The notes: generated by a model from the letters alone, not told the origin. DNA of 59,769 bases from Dehalococcoidia bacterium (GCA_022823505.1 JAJEIA010000030.1:1-59769); one strand, 5' to 3'. Positions 17,854 through 26,984 are shown, counted from the first letter of the stretch. Program-made: numbers and translations.

Positions 17854-19076
17854 CAGTCATCGTCTCCGGTGAGGGCAACTTCAGATTCGGATTCCGCTTC
17901 GTACTTGCCGGGGCTGTGATAGCCATGGCTACGTTCGGAGTCGGCGTCGTGGGCTTTCTGAACCTCGACCAGCTCGGTCATCCACTTCTGGTAGCCGTCC
18001 TTGTCGCGGGTCCAGTGTTCCCACTGGCTGTTGTTGTCGTTGAACTCGGCCTCGTTGACCATGGTGATGCAATCCGGCACAGGGCAAACGGCTTCGCAGA
18101 CGGCGCAGCCGCAGCAGGCCTCCATGTTGGCGTCATACAGCCCGTCGGGCGTCACGTCGAAGCAGGTGTCGGGGCACTGGAGCCAGCAGAGGGTACACTT
18201 GATGCAGGTTTCGAAGTTGATGACCGGACGCATGGAGCGGGTGCTGAACTTCTTGAACACCGAGTTGCGGGTGGGTTGATAGTCGGTATCTCCGGACGCG
18301 TTGGAGGTGATGGGGTCGTAGCCTTCGGCCAGGGAACCCCCGCGGAAGCCGGTGGCGCCGTCGATGCCCCGGATGACGAGGCCATCTTCCATGGAGCGCC
18401 AGCCGAGCAGTTCGAAGCTGAAGGGCTCGTCATCGTTACCCTCGCCGGGCTCAACGGGGCGCTGAACGGTGCGTTCAAAGGAGTTGCGGGCCGACGTGAG
18501 CTTGATGCCGCCCCAGCCCTGATCGTCGAGCGCGGCAAGCATGGAGTCGAGGCTGACCAGTTCGGGACACACCTTGGCGAGGGCGCCGAGGATGCGGACA
18601 TCGGTGTGGTCGTCCTTGTAGACCCAGAGGCCGGAGAAGCTGGTGGTAGCGGGTACGATGGACAGGTTGTAAGGGCTGTCCTTTTGGTGGATGTCCTCGA
18701 TGAGTGCATCCGCTTCCTGGCGGGACGTTACGATGAGGGTTCCGCCGGGCTTGGTGAGAGCGTTGATGGGCTGCAAGCCGTACCAGGCCCAGGATTCCAC
18801 GCCCTTGCACATGGTGTCGTCAACGTTGATGGTGACGTCCACTTCGCGGGCTTCGTAGACGGCCAGATTTTCCTCGAGTTCCTCAGGGCTGTCGGACACG
18901 ATGGCGAACTGCTTGGCAGGGATGCCGTTCCGTTCGGGGGAGTCGCCGTAGCGGCCAAAAGCCGTGCCTATTTTACCTTCCTTACGGGCGGCAAAAACGA
19001 TGGTGCGGACGATGTTCCGGGCCAGGGTTTTCTGAAAAATACCCCGGTACACCACCTCCACTGCCACTGTGCTCAT
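17853..19076 (-). CDS. 2-oxoacid:ferredoxin oxidoreductase, fused gamma-delta subunit
   Basis: 407 aa. Residues 1-190 match the gamma subunit (VYRGIFQKTLARNIV; KGVESWAWYGLQPIN; GGTLIVTS). Residues 290-340 are a two-cluster ferredoxin, with CIKCTLCWLQCP and CCGCAVCEAVCP, each C-x2-C-x2-C-x3-C. Between them is an insertion of about 100 residues that I do not recognise. The ferredoxin part passes electrons to external ferredoxin. It is the first gene of the operon, with GGAGG before the ATG and an extended -10 promoter just upstream. Confidence 0.88.
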   Translation of the reverse strand: MSTVAVEVVYRGIFQKTLARNIVRTIVFAARKEGKIGTAFGRYGDSPERNGIPAKQFAIVSDSPEELEENLAVYEAREVDVTINVDDTMCKGVESWAWYGLQPINALTKPGGTLIVTSRQEADALIEDIHQKDSPYNLSIVPATTSFSGLWVYKDDHTDVRILGALAKVCPELVSLDSMLAALDDQGWGGIKLTSARNSFERTVQRPVEPGEGNDDEPFSFELLGWRSMEDGLVIRGIDGATGFRGGSLAEGYDPITSNASGDTDYQPTRNSVFKKFSTRSMRPVINFETCIKCTLCWLQCPDTCFDVTPDGLYDANMEACCGCAVCEAVCPVPDCITMVNEAEFNDNNSQWEHWTRDKDGYQKWMTELVEVQKAHDADSERSHGYHSPGKYEAESESEVALTGDDD

Positions 19077-19108
19077 GTTGGGAGGGCCTCCTCGGTGAGT
19101 GATGCGGC

Positions 19109-19114
19109 ATTATA
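19109..19114 (-). promoter_or_regulatory. Extended -10 promoter of the por operon
   Basis: On the minus strand TGCTATAAT: a perfect TATAAT (19114-19109) with an upstream TG, which compensates for a weak -35. Initiation near 19102 leaves about 25 bases of leader. Confidence 0.6.
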
Positions 19115-19210
19115 GCATGGGTAGTAATCGCATGTTGCTCCGGCAATGGTGTCGGCCGGCAGTCGTGTTACACTTCCGGGCGATTTACGCATGAAAAGGA
19201 GCGTTTGGCC

Positions 19211-20908
19211 ATGGCCCAACGGATGAACGCAGGTGAGGCAGTCATCGAGCTGCTGCGGCAGGAAGGGGTGAGCAAGATCTTCGGGATCGTTGGCTCGTCC
19301 TTTCTCGACGTGCTGGACCCGCTTTACGACCGCGACGACATGGAATTCGTGGGCGTGCGGCACGAGCAGGGCGCAGCGCTGATGGCCGACGGGTACAGCC
19401 GGATCGCTGGCGCTCCGTCGGTGTGCCTCGTCACCAACGGACCGGGCGTGCTGAACCTGACCTACGGCATCGGCTCGGCCTACGTGGCGCATTCGCCGGT
19501 GGTGGTGCTGGCGCCGTCGGCGTCGCGGGACCACCAGCACCTGGACTCAACGCAGGAATTTGACCAGGTGGCGCTGTTCGAGCCGATCACCAAGGCGAGC
19601 TTCTCCATCAACAAGATTGAGCGGCTGCCGGACGCGCTGCGACAGGCTTTCCGGATAGCCACCTCGGGCAAGATGGGGCCCGTCCTGGTGGACATTCCGC
19701 GAGACCTGTTGCCGGGGGCGGAAGTGGACCTGGACCTGATGGCTCCCACGTCCTATCGCACCGGCCAGGGCCATTCCCGGGGCGACCGGGCGCAGGTTGA
19801 GGCGGCGGCACGGGAGATACTGGCGGCGCAGCGGCCGGTGATCGTGGCCGGCGGCGGGGTGGAATGGAGCCTGGCGGACGCCCAGGTTGCGAGGCTGTCG
19901 GAGCTTACCGGGGCGCCCATCGTGACCTCATACGGGCGAGCGGACGCGGTGCCCAACGACCATCCCAACTACCTAGGGCACCTGGGCCGGCTGGGTGCGC
20001 AGGAAGCGATCGACGCGGTCCGCAACGCCGACGCAATCGTGGCGGCGGGCACGCGGCTGGGACAGTCCACGACGTTCTTCGACCACCGATTTATACCCGC
20101 AGACGCGCGCATCGTGCACATCGAGATAGACCCCAAGGAAATCGGGCGCATCTATCCCATCACGGTGGGAGTCGAGGGCGACGTGGGCGCGGTGGTTGAT
20201 GAGATCAACGGCATCGTGGCGGCGGCGGAACTGCGGCCGGATCCCGAGTGGACCCGTCGGGTGGCCGGCTGGAACGCGGCGCGGGCAACACGGCTGGCTG
20301 CCGAGGCCGAGTTGACGGGAGACTTCATCAAGCCGCAGCGGGTCTACGCGGAATTGCGCAAGGTGATGCCTCGGGACGCCATCGTCGCGCTGGACGCGGG
20401 CCTGGCGCCAAACTTTGGACAGGACAGATTGAACTACTACCAGCCGCGCAGCCTGATCATGGCGCTGGACCTGGGCGGACTGGGTTTCAGCTTCCCGGCG
20501 TCCATAGGGGCGAACTTCGCGGCGCCGGACCGGCCGGTGGTGAACTTCAATGGGGACGGCGATTTCCACTTTAACGCACAGGAATTCGAGACCGCCGTGC
20601 GCTACGGACTGAAAAACATCTCGGTGGTGATGAACAACGACTGCTGGGGGTCCGAAAAGGCGTACCAGAAGTATGCGTTCAACGAGCGCTACGTGGGAGC
20701 GGACACCGTGAACCCTCGGTTCGACAAGTATGCGGAGCTGTTCGGTGGGGCCGGATTTTATGTCGACCGGCCGGAGGACATCGCCGAGGCGTTCGCGCAG
20801 GCGCTGGCGGTGGACGGGCCGAGCATCATCGAAATACCCACGGACCCTGACGAGATGCCAAGGCCGGCGCGGCTGGCCGAAGTGCAGGCTCCGAACTCCG
20901 GCGGATAG
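19211..20908 (+). CDS. Thiamin-diphosphate-dependent enzyme, acetolactate-synthase-like
   Basis: A 565-aa enzyme of the IlvB / oxalyl-CoA-decarboxylase / benzoylformate-decarboxylase superfamily. The catalytic Glu is in VRHEQGAALMADGY (about residue 51), the central FAD/ADP-like domain follows (VIVAGGG at about 216), and the ThDP motif NFNGDGDFHF...NN is at about 450-480. An in-frame TTG lies two codons upstream, but AGGAG is best spaced for the ATG at 19211. No small regulatory subunit or branched-chain gene adjoins, so acetolactate synthesis is not assumed. Confidence 0.85.
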   Translation: MAQRMNAGEAVIELLRQEGVSKIFGIVGSSFLDVLDPLYDRDDMEFVGVRHEQGAALMADGYSRIAGAPSVCLVTNGPGVLNLTYGIGSAYVAHSPVVVLAPSASRDHQHLDSTQEFDQVALFEPITKASFSINKIERLPDALRQAFRIATSGKMGPVLVDIPRDLLPGAEVDLDLMAPTSYRTGQGHSRGDRAQVEAAAREILAAQRPVIVAGGGVEWSLADAQVARLSELTGAPIVTSYGRADAVPNDHPNYLGHLGRLGAQEAIDAVRNADAIVAAGTRLGQSTTFFDHRFIPADARIVHIEIDPKEIGRIYPITVGVEGDVGAVVDEINGIVAAAELRPDPEWTRRVAGWNAARATRLAAEAELTGDFIKPQRVYAELRKVMPRDAIVALDAGLAPNFGQDRLNYYQPRSLIMALDLGGLGFSFPASIGANFAAPDRPVVNFNGDGDFHFNAQEFETAVRYGLKNISVVMNNDCWGSEKAYQKYAFNERYVGADTVNPRFDKYAELFGGAGFYVDRPEDIAEAFAQALAVDGPSIIEIPTDPDEMPRPARLAEVQAPNSGG

Positions 20909-20913
20909 CAGCG

Positions 20914-21252
20914 ATGGCAACCAACGAAATCATCAAGCCGACCGACGTTGACATCACCGGCAGCTCGATAATCATCAATTGGGATGACGGGCACCGGGGG
21001 ATCTACCCGCACCGGATGCTGCGGCTGCGTTGCCCCTGCGCGTCCTGCGTGGAAGAGATGACGGGCCGGGCGCTGCTGGACCCGGACTCGGTGCCCCAGG
21101 ACGTGCGGGCGCTGGATCAGATGGCGGTGGGGCAGTACGCGCTGCAGTTCCTGTGGAGCGACGCCCACTACACCGGCATCTACACCTACCGGGCGCTGCG
21201 GGCGGCCTGTACGTGCATCGCGTGCAACGAGGCCCGGGCCAGGCAACCCTAA
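20914..21252 (+). CDS. DUF971-domain protein
   Basis: A 112-aa stand-alone DUF971 (gamma-butyrobetaine-hydroxylase-like N-terminal) domain. Typical features are IINWDDGHRGIYPHRMLRLRCPC, LDQMAVGQYALQFLW and DAHYTGIYTYRALR. Cysteines in LRCPCASC and CTCIAC could bind metal or iron-sulfur. Stand-alone DUF971 proteins are often linked to iron-sulfur assembly, but no Mrp-type gene adjoins. It starts 5 bases after the ThDP gene; its stop overlaps the stop of the opposing zinc-ribbon gene. Confidence 0.85.
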   Translation: MATNEIIKPTDVDITGSSIIINWDDGHRGIYPHRMLRLRCPCASCVEEMTGRALLDPDSVPQDVRALDQMAVGQYALQFLWSDAHYTGIYTYRALRAACTCIACNEARARQP

Positions 21253-21506
21253 ACGGCGGGCTGGCCAGCGTCGGGCTGGGGCGCCTCCCCTTCCTCCGGG
21301 GAGCGACTGCCGCGGAAGGTCTGCCCCGGGCGGTTCCGAAGCTTGGGCGAGGTGAACGTGTCGGACTTGAAAGAGAAGTTCGAAATCTGGCGGGTGGCCG
21401 GCTTTCCGCACGCCTTGCAGTCGATGGGGTCATCGGCGCGGGAAACGGGGCGAATCGACTCGAACTCGTTGCCACAGTCGGGGCACAGGTATTCGTAGAT
21501 CGGCAT
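21249..21506 (-). CDS. FmdB-type zinc-ribbon protein
   Basis: 85 aa. The first 42 residues are the FmdB/putative regulatory zinc ribbon (MPIYEYLCPDCG ... CKACGKP), with two CxxC knuckles, followed by a Ser/Pro/Glu-rich tail. GGGAGG before the ATG at 21506 sets the start; the longer frame to 21581 adds non-family sequence. The TAG stop lies inside the stop of the convergent DUF971 gene. Function unknown; some members regulate amidase genes. Confidence 0.87.
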   Translation of the reverse strand: MPIYEYLCPDCGNEFESIRPVSRADDPIDCKACGKPATRQISNFSFKSDTFTSPKLRNRPGQTFRGSRSPEEGEAPQPDAGQPAV

Positions 21507-21569
21507 AGACACCTCCCAATGAGGATTATATCCTAACCCGATTTTGCGGCAGTTACAGAGGGAAACAGC

Positions 21570-22700
21570 ATGAGCGACCAATCAGCAGACGTAGTCATCA
21601 TTGGCGGAGGTGCGGCGGGTTGCGCGGCAGCCTACTACCTGGCCGCCCACGGTGTGAATGCGACGGTAATCGAACGCGAGGGAGCGGCCAGCCACGCGTC
21701 GGGATACAACGCCGGCGGGTTGAATCCGCTGGAAGGGCACGGCTGGCCCGATCCGCTGCAACCTATGGCTTTGCAGTCCTTTGCACTGCACAAAGAACTG
21801 TGGGACTCGTTGCCGGGCGAAACGGGGATCGAGTATCACGGCCGGATCATGTCGATACTGAAGGTAGCGCTGGATCCGGAGGAACTGGACGACCTGAAGG
21901 CCACGCTGGAAACCTTCAACAGCGCGCCCGAACCGGGGTTTTCGGCGGAATGGCTGGAACGCGAGGATGTCCTGGCGCTGGAGCCGCGCATCACGCCCGA
22001 AGTGATCGCCGGCATCCGGGCGGTGGGCAACGGCGCCCTGGACGGGCTGGAGTTCACGCAGGCGCTGGCGGCGGCGGCGGAGAAACGCGGCGCCACGGTG
22101 ATTGCCACGAGCGCGGTCGGCCTGAGGCTCGGCCAGGCCAAAGTCGACGCGGTGGTAACCAGCGATGAGGAGATCGCGTGCGGTGCGGTGCTGATCGCGG
22201 CGGGGCCGTGGTGCCGGTCCGCGGAGCAGTGGCTGGACATCGCGATACCCGTGGATCCGCTGAAAGGACAGATCATCCGGCTGCGTCCCGACGGTCCCGG
22301 CCTTGAATACGAGCTGATCGGCGGCGGCAGCTCGATGTACGCCAAGACGGACGGCCTGATCTGGTGCGGAGCGACCGAGGAGGACGTGGGATTTGACCTG
22401 TCGCTGACGGACGAGGCGCGGGAGGACATCCTGCGGCGGGCGGTGCGCCTGGTGCCCTCGCTGAGCGGGGCGGAGCAGGTCTTGCACACGGCGTGCCTGC
22501 GGCCCGTCACCCCCGACTGGCTGCCGATAGTGGGCAGAGCACCAGGCTGGGACAACGTGTACATCTGCACCGGCGGCCAGAAAAAGGGCATCCTGCTGGG
22601 CCCGGCGATGGGCAAGGGGATTGCTGACATCATCGCCGCCGGGAGCACCGAGATCAGCCTGGAGGGTTGTGATCCGGCCCGGTTTGGCCAAAACCCATAA
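21570..22700 (+). CDS. FAD-dependent oxidoreductase (DAO family)
   Basis: A 376-aa D-amino-acid-oxidase-like flavoprotein. The dinucleotide-binding motif VVIIGGGAAGCAAAYYLA is at residues 9-26, followed by VIEREGAAS, a substrate-domain GQIIRLRP and the C-terminal FAD closure TGGQKKGILLGPAMGK. The family oxidises amino acids or N-methyl amino acids (glycine, sarcosine, proline types). GAGGG precedes the ATG. ThiO-type glycine oxidase is possible but nothing nearby supports it. Confidence 0.85.
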   Translation: MSDQSADVVIIGGGAAGCAAAYYLAAHGVNATVIEREGAASHASGYNAGGLNPLEGHGWPDPLQPMALQSFALHKELWDSLPGETGIEYHGRIMSILKVALDPEELDDLKATLETFNSAPEPGFSAEWLEREDVLALEPRITPEVIAGIRAVGNGALDGLEFTQALAAAAEKRGATVIATSAVGLRLGQAKVDAVVTSDEEIACGAVLIAAGPWCRSAEQWLDIAIPVDPLKGQIIRLRPDGPGLEYELIGGGSSMYAKTDGLIWCGATEEDVGFDLSLTDEAREDILRRAVRLVPSLSGAEQVLHTACLRPVTPDWLPIVGRAPGWDNVYICTGGQKKGILLGPAMGKGIADIIAAGSTEISLEGCDPARFGQNP

Positions 22701-22724
22701 CTGCGTCAGGCTACGTGCAGGGTC

Positions 22725-23210
22725 ATGGGACGGCCACACGATGATCTCGGTAACTGGGAAGATCGCACCGGGATTCTCAACATACCCACCAGGCTGATCC
22801 GGTGGTTTTCCGGCATCTTCACCACGGTTTGGCTTATACTTACCGGCATAAGCAGCTACAACAGTTTCACCTCCCACAGCGGCGACAGTTGGGATGCGCA
22901 GACCCTTGGAATCATCGGAGCCGGGGCGCCCAACATCGGCTTTGCGCTGCCCGCCGCGTACATCCTGACGGAGGTCATCGACATGGTGTTTGGAACATGG
23001 TACCGGCAGCGGACCCGCGAAAGGGCCCGCGCAGAAGGATTGGAAGCAGGCACCAAAGCTGGCCGGCAGATAGGCCGGCAGCAGGGGATGAAAGAACAGC
23101 AAGAGCGCTGGCTGCAGTGGCTGGAACGGCGGCAACAGGCTGAGGCAGACGGCCGGCCATTTGACGAGCCGCCGCCCAGTCTGAACGGAGACCACTCAAC
23201 TGAGGAGTAG
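22725..23210 (+). CDS. Hypothetical membrane protein
   Basis: 161 aa with two predicted membrane helices (about residues 27-47 and 63-87), then a charged, Arg/Gln/Glu-rich helical tail (RQRTRERARAEGLEAGTKAG) that could form a coiled coil. No recognised domain. It lies 4 bases before the CoA-transferase and 24 bases after the FAD oxidase, all on the plus strand, so co-transcription is likely. Confidence 0.65.
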   Translation: MGRPHDDLGNWEDRTGILNIPTRLIRWFSGIFTTVWLILTGISSYNSFTSHSGDSWDAQTLGIIGAGAPNIGFALPAAYILTEVIDMVFGTWYRQRTRERARAEGLEAGTKAGRQIGRQQGMKEQQERWLQWLERRQQAEADGRPFDEPPPSLNGDHSTEE

Positions 23211-23214
23211 ATCG

Positions 23215-25497
23215 ATGACTACCAACGGCACTTCAGGCGCGTTGCGAGACATCCACGTGGTGGAGTTCGGGCAGTACGTACCCGGGCCAATGCTCGGGAT
23301 GTTGCTGGCCGATCAAGGCGCGCACGTGATCAAGGTGGAACGGCCGGGCGGCGACCCGGCGCGGTCCGAGCCGGCATTTGCGACGTGGAACCGGGGAAAA
23401 CGCTCGGCGGTGCTGGACCTGAAAACGGACGAAGGACGCGAGAAGGCGCGGCGCCTGGTCGGCAACGCCGACGTGGTCATCGAGAACTTTCGGCCGGGTG
23501 TGGCCGACCGGCTGGGGATCGGATACGAGGAGCTAGCGGCAGAAAACCGGAAACTGATCTACTGCTCGCTGCCGGGATATGGCGAGGAACACCCCAGCCG
23601 GAATGGACCGGGCTGGGATCCGGTGATCAGCGCGGAGACGGGCTTCTATCCGGAGACGTCGGAAAGCGGCGGGGAACCGCTGTTCACACCATTGCCCATC
23701 GCCAGCACCTTTTCGGCGCTGCTGGGGTCGGTGTCTGTGGCCATGGCGATCAACGCGCGGGACAAGTCGGGCAAGGGGCAACGCATCGAGGTGCCGCTCC
23801 ATTCCGCCATGTTTACAGCGATGGGCAGCCGGATCATCAAGTTCAACAACTACGAGTACGTGGACCTGTTCGACTTCCCGCGCACGGTGATGTCGCATCC
23901 ATATCAGTGCGCCGACGGCCGGTGGGTGTACCACCACGGCATGTTCGAGCGGTTTGCGCGGCAGACGCTGACGGCGGCGGGCAAGACGGAATGGATCGAC
24001 GAGGCCACATCGCTGTTCGGGCGGCCGGTGGACGCGGACACGCTGGCGTTCTGGCAGGACCGCTTCGCGGAGATGTTCAAGGAGCGCACCGCGTGGGAAT
24101 GGGAGGCGGACATCAACGCGCAGGGCGGGGCCTGCACGGTGTGCAAGACCGTGGACGAGTGGCTCGTGCACGAGCACGCGGTGGATGCGAAGATGGTGGT
24201 CGAAGTCGAGGATGCCGAGCGCGGCAAAATGAAGCAGCCGGGGGTGCAGGTGCGGCTGCGGGGAACCCCGGGCGCAGTCCAGGGGCGGGCGCCCAAGCTG
24301 GGAGAGCACACCGACGAGGTGCTGGCCGAACTGGAGACCGCTCAGCCACGGACCAACGGCACTAGCGGACACGGCGACGTGATGTCCGCGCTGCAGGGTG
24401 TACGGGTGCTGGATCTGTGCATCATTCTGGCGGGTCCGACGTGCGGCCGCACGCTTGGCGAGTTCGGGGCGGACGTCATCAAGATCGACGATCCGACGCG
24501 CATCCTGGACCCCATCGGCTACATCGATGTGAACCGGGGCAAGCGCAGCATCATGCTGAACCTGAAGACCGACGAGGGTCGCGAGGTTTTCTGGAAACTC
24601 GTCGAGTCGGCCGACGTTATCGTGGAGAACAACCGGAAGTCCGCGGTGGAGCGGCTGGGTCTGGGTTACGAGGAGGTCAAGAAGGTCAGGCCGGACATCG
24701 TTTACGCATCGCTCAACGCCTTCGGGTACGACGGGCCGTGGTCCGAGCGGGCCGGCTGGGAGCAGCTGGCGCAGGGAACCAGCGGGATGCAGGTGCGGCG
24801 CGGCGGAAGGGACGGCAGGCCGATGCTGGCTCCATACGCGGTCAACGACTACGGCACGGGCCTGATGGGCGCTTACGCCGTGGCGCTGGCGTTGCACGAA
24901 CGGAACCGGACGGGTAAGGGGCAGTCGGTGGACAGCGGGCTGGCTCTGACTGCCGGGATTCTGCAATCGCCGTACTTCCTGGACTACGAGGGTTACCAGC
25001 GGGAGGACATCGAGGGTGTGGAGGCACGCGGCTACTCCGCAGGCTCGCGGCTGTACCAGGCATCGGACGGATGGCTGTATATCCACTGTCCCGACGCCGG
25101 CGCGTATGGATCGTTGCTGTCAGCCCTGAACTTCCGCGATGTTCACCACGACGGCGCGGCAATCGCGGAGGTCATCAGGAGCAACACCATCGAGCACTGG
25201 ATGCAGGAGCTGAGGCCGCTGGGCGTGTCCGTTTCCCCCAACCTGACGATGGAGGACTATCGCCACGACCCGGTGGTGCGAGACGCCGGGTTCGTCGTGA
25301 CGCGCGAACACACCGTGTGGGGCAGCGTGGACCACTCCGGCACGACGGCGCGGCTGTCGGCGACGCCGCCGAGGCTGGGTCCACCGGCTCCCTGGTTCGG
25401 CATGCACACCGACGAGATCCTGGCGGAAGCGGGGTACTCTGCAGCGGAGATTGAGGCGCTGAAGGCCTCGGGCGCGGCGGTGGTCCGCAGTCCGTAA
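23215..25497 (+). CDS. Tandem-fused CaiB/BaiF family III CoA-transferase
   Basis: 760 aa containing two complete CaiB/BaiF domains (about 5-375 and 390-755); single-domain members are about 400 aa. Each half starts with the family pattern (HVVEFGQYVPGP..LLADQGAHVIKVE; VLDLCIILAGP..LGEFGADVIKID) and later has GKGQ. At the position of the catalytic aspartate the second half has PYAVNDYGTG, whereas the first half has PLPIASTFSA, so only the C-terminal domain appears able to form the aspartyl-CoA anhydride. GAGGAG precedes the ATG. Substrate unknown; a dicarboxylate or aromatic acid is usual. Confidence 0.92.
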   Translation: MTTNGTSGALRDIHVVEFGQYVPGPMLGMLLADQGAHVIKVERPGGDPARSEPAFATWNRGKRSAVLDLKTDEGREKARRLVGNADVVIENFRPGVADRLGIGYEELAAENRKLIYCSLPGYGEEHPSRNGPGWDPVISAETGFYPETSESGGEPLFTPLPIASTFSALLGSVSVAMAINARDKSGKGQRIEVPLHSAMFTAMGSRIIKFNNYEYVDLFDFPRTVMSHPYQCADGRWVYHHGMFERFARQTLTAAGKTEWIDEATSLFGRPVDADTLAFWQDRFAEMFKERTAWEWEADINAQGGACTVCKTVDEWLVHEHAVDAKMVVEVEDAERGKMKQPGVQVRLRGTPGAVQGRAPKLGEHTDEVLAELETAQPRTNGTSGHGDVMSALQGVRVLDLCIILAGPTCGRTLGEFGADVIKIDDPTRILDPIGYIDVNRGKRSIMLNLKTDEGREVFWKLVESADVIVENNRKSAVERLGLGYEEVKKVRPDIVYASLNAFGYDGPWSERAGWEQLAQGTSGMQVRRGGRDGRPMLAPYAVNDYGTGLMGAYAVALALHERNRTGKGQSVDSGLALTAGILQSPYFLDYEGYQREDIEGVEARGYSAGSRLYQASDGWLYIHCPDAGAYGSLLSALNFRDVHHDGAAIAEVIRSNTIEHWMQELRPLGVSVSPNLTMEDYRHDPVVRDAGFVVTREHTVWGSVDHSGTTARLSATPPRLGPPAPWFGMHTDEILAEAGYSAAEIEALKASGAAVVRSP

Positions 25498-25524
25498 GGG
25501 TCCATTACATACGGGAACAACGGT

Positions 25525-25548
25525 AGGGGCGGATGATGATTCGCCCCT
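25525..25548. terminator. GGGGCG-type hairpin
   Basis: A 10-bp stem (AGGGGCGGAT / ATTCGCCCCT, one G-T wobble) with a 4-base loop, 28 bases after the CoA-transferase stop. A later TGATTC lacks a U-run. This member lies between two genes that point the same way. Confidence 0.55.
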
Positions 25549-25575
25549 GCTTATGATTCACCGGAAAGAACTGAG

Positions 25576-25875
25576 GTGCCGTTGACGCCCTTTCACATGG
25601 GACCCGCGCTGGCGGCCAAGGCCGCGCTTGGCCGGCACTTCAGTATCCCGCTGTACGGCTTCATGCAGGTGGCGACAGACAGCGAAGTGCTGGACGGCTA
25701 TCCGTTTCGCAGGGATCTGGCGTTTCACAAGATACTGCACACGTTTATGGGGGCTACCGTGGCAGCCGCTCTCACGCTGTTTTTGCGCCCGTCATTAGCT
25801 GAGGATGAAATGGTGGAACGGGTCGACCAAAGCCGCGCCAAGAGTGGCAGCGGGAGAGCGAGACAGTGCGTCTGA
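25576..25875 (+). CDS. Probably truncated DUF4184/DUF457-like membrane protein
   Basis: 99 codons from a GTG after GAGG. The N-terminal 60 residues (MPLTPFHMGPALAAKAALG, then QVATDSEVL, then HKILHTFMGA) resemble the start of a larger family of membrane-associated metal-binding proteins, with a His-Leu-His-type cluster. After residue 75 the similarity stops and a charged, low-complexity end follows. I read it as the remaining 5' part of a broken gene at the edge of an accessory patch. Confidence 0.45.
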   Translation: MPLTPFHMGPALAAKAALGRHFSIPLYGFMQVATDSEVLDGYPFRRDLAFHKILHTFMGATVAAALTLFLRPSLAEDEMVERVDQSRAKSGSGRARQCV

Positions 25876-26034
25876 TAAATTTGATGGTAGCAGAGCGTGT
25901 GAGTGATCCGGCGCGGGCGGGGTTGGCGGTGCGCCAGATGGTTACCAAATCAACCAGGAGGCCCAACAACCGCAAACACGTACCACCGGCGACCAAAATG
26001 GAGAAACACCCGAAAACGAAATCAAGGAGCCCGT

Positions 26035-26883
26035 ATGGCACCTAACGCGCAAAACGAATCTGAAGGACGACAGGTCATGCGCGACCAACTACGTCGACTT
26101 ATCCAGAGTGGAGCCACTATCTCAGGGGCATCTGCAAGTAGTGTCGCTGGGGCGATGATAGGTACAACTATCGCAGGCCCGCCGGGTGCTGCCATCGGTG
26201 GAATCGCAGGCCACTTTGCAGCACAAGCCCTGCACCGTATCGGCGACGAGATCTCTCAGCGTTTCCTCAGCCCAAGGGAAGAGATGCGAGTAGGGGGCGT
26301 CTACTCACTGGCAGCAAAGGAGATTATCGAACGCCAAAAATCAGGAGAGCGGGTACGGAACGATGATTTCTTCGAAAGAGACCAAACGGGCCGCGCGGAC
26401 GCGGAAGAAGTCTGGGAAAACATCCTACTGAAAAGCCAAAGAGAATCCGAAGAGAAAAAGTTGCCTTACATGGCGCACCTGCTCGCTGCCACAGCATTTC
26501 AGCCTGAAGCAAGTGCACCCATGGCGCATCAAATTATCAAGACGGCCGAGCAACTCACATACCGCCAGTTGTGCATCTTGCGGATCTCCACGGATAAGGA
26601 AAAGCTGGCAATACCAAAAGGCAACTTCAGAGGCTACGGGGTTTTGCCGCATGAGCTTACCCAAATTTTGTACGAATACCTTGACCTCTATCACAAAGCC
26701 TACATCAACTTCGGTGGAGAAGTGGCCTTCGGTCCGACTGACGTTCAACCTGGAAACACGACAGTACAAGGCATGGGAGCGCAAATGTTCAACATGATGT
26801 CGCTCGACCGGATACCATATGAAGACACACTGCCAATTGCAGCCACCCTTAGGCGATTCCCGCCGCCAGCACCCAGCAATTGA
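26035..26883 (+). CDS. Unknown protein with glycine-zipper segment
   Basis: 282 aa. Residues 28-60 form an Ala/Gly-rich hydrophobic stretch (GAMIGTTIAGPPGAAIGG) like a glycine zipper or membrane-inserting hairpin, followed by a soluble helical domain rich in Lys/Glu/Gln. AAGGAG before the ATG at 26035 sets the start. Codon use is visibly less GC-rich than in the neighbours (many AAA, CAA, ATA), suggesting recent acquisition. I recognise no family. A membrane-acting effector is one possibility, but this is inference only. Confidence 0.6.
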   Translation: MAPNAQNESEGRQVMRDQLRRLIQSGATISGASASSVAGAMIGTTIAGPPGAAIGGIAGHFAAQALHRIGDEISQRFLSPREEMRVGGVYSLAAKEIIERQKSGERVRNDDFFERDQTGRADAEEVWENILLKSQRESEEKKLPYMAHLLAATAFQPEASAPMAHQIIKTAEQLTYRQLCILRISTDKEKLAIPKGNFRGYGVLPHELTQILYEYLDLYHKAYINFGGEVAFGPTDVQPGNTTVQGMGAQMFNMMSLDRIPYEDTLPIAATLRRFPPPAPSN

Positions 26884-26984
26884 CCAAAGCATGATATCGC
26901 ACGCTGAAATTCGCCCTGTGCTATCGAACCCAGATAGCCGCGGCCATGTAACTCTCTCGCGCACCCGCTTTCAACCGTGGTGTG

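Noticed and set aside
21582-23195. Long minus-strand open frame (537 codons) opposite the FAD oxidase
   Set aside because: It is opposite a gene with clear flavin motifs, has no ribosome site or family motif, and its Arg/Gln/His/Pro-rich composition is that of an antisense shadow in high-GC DNA.
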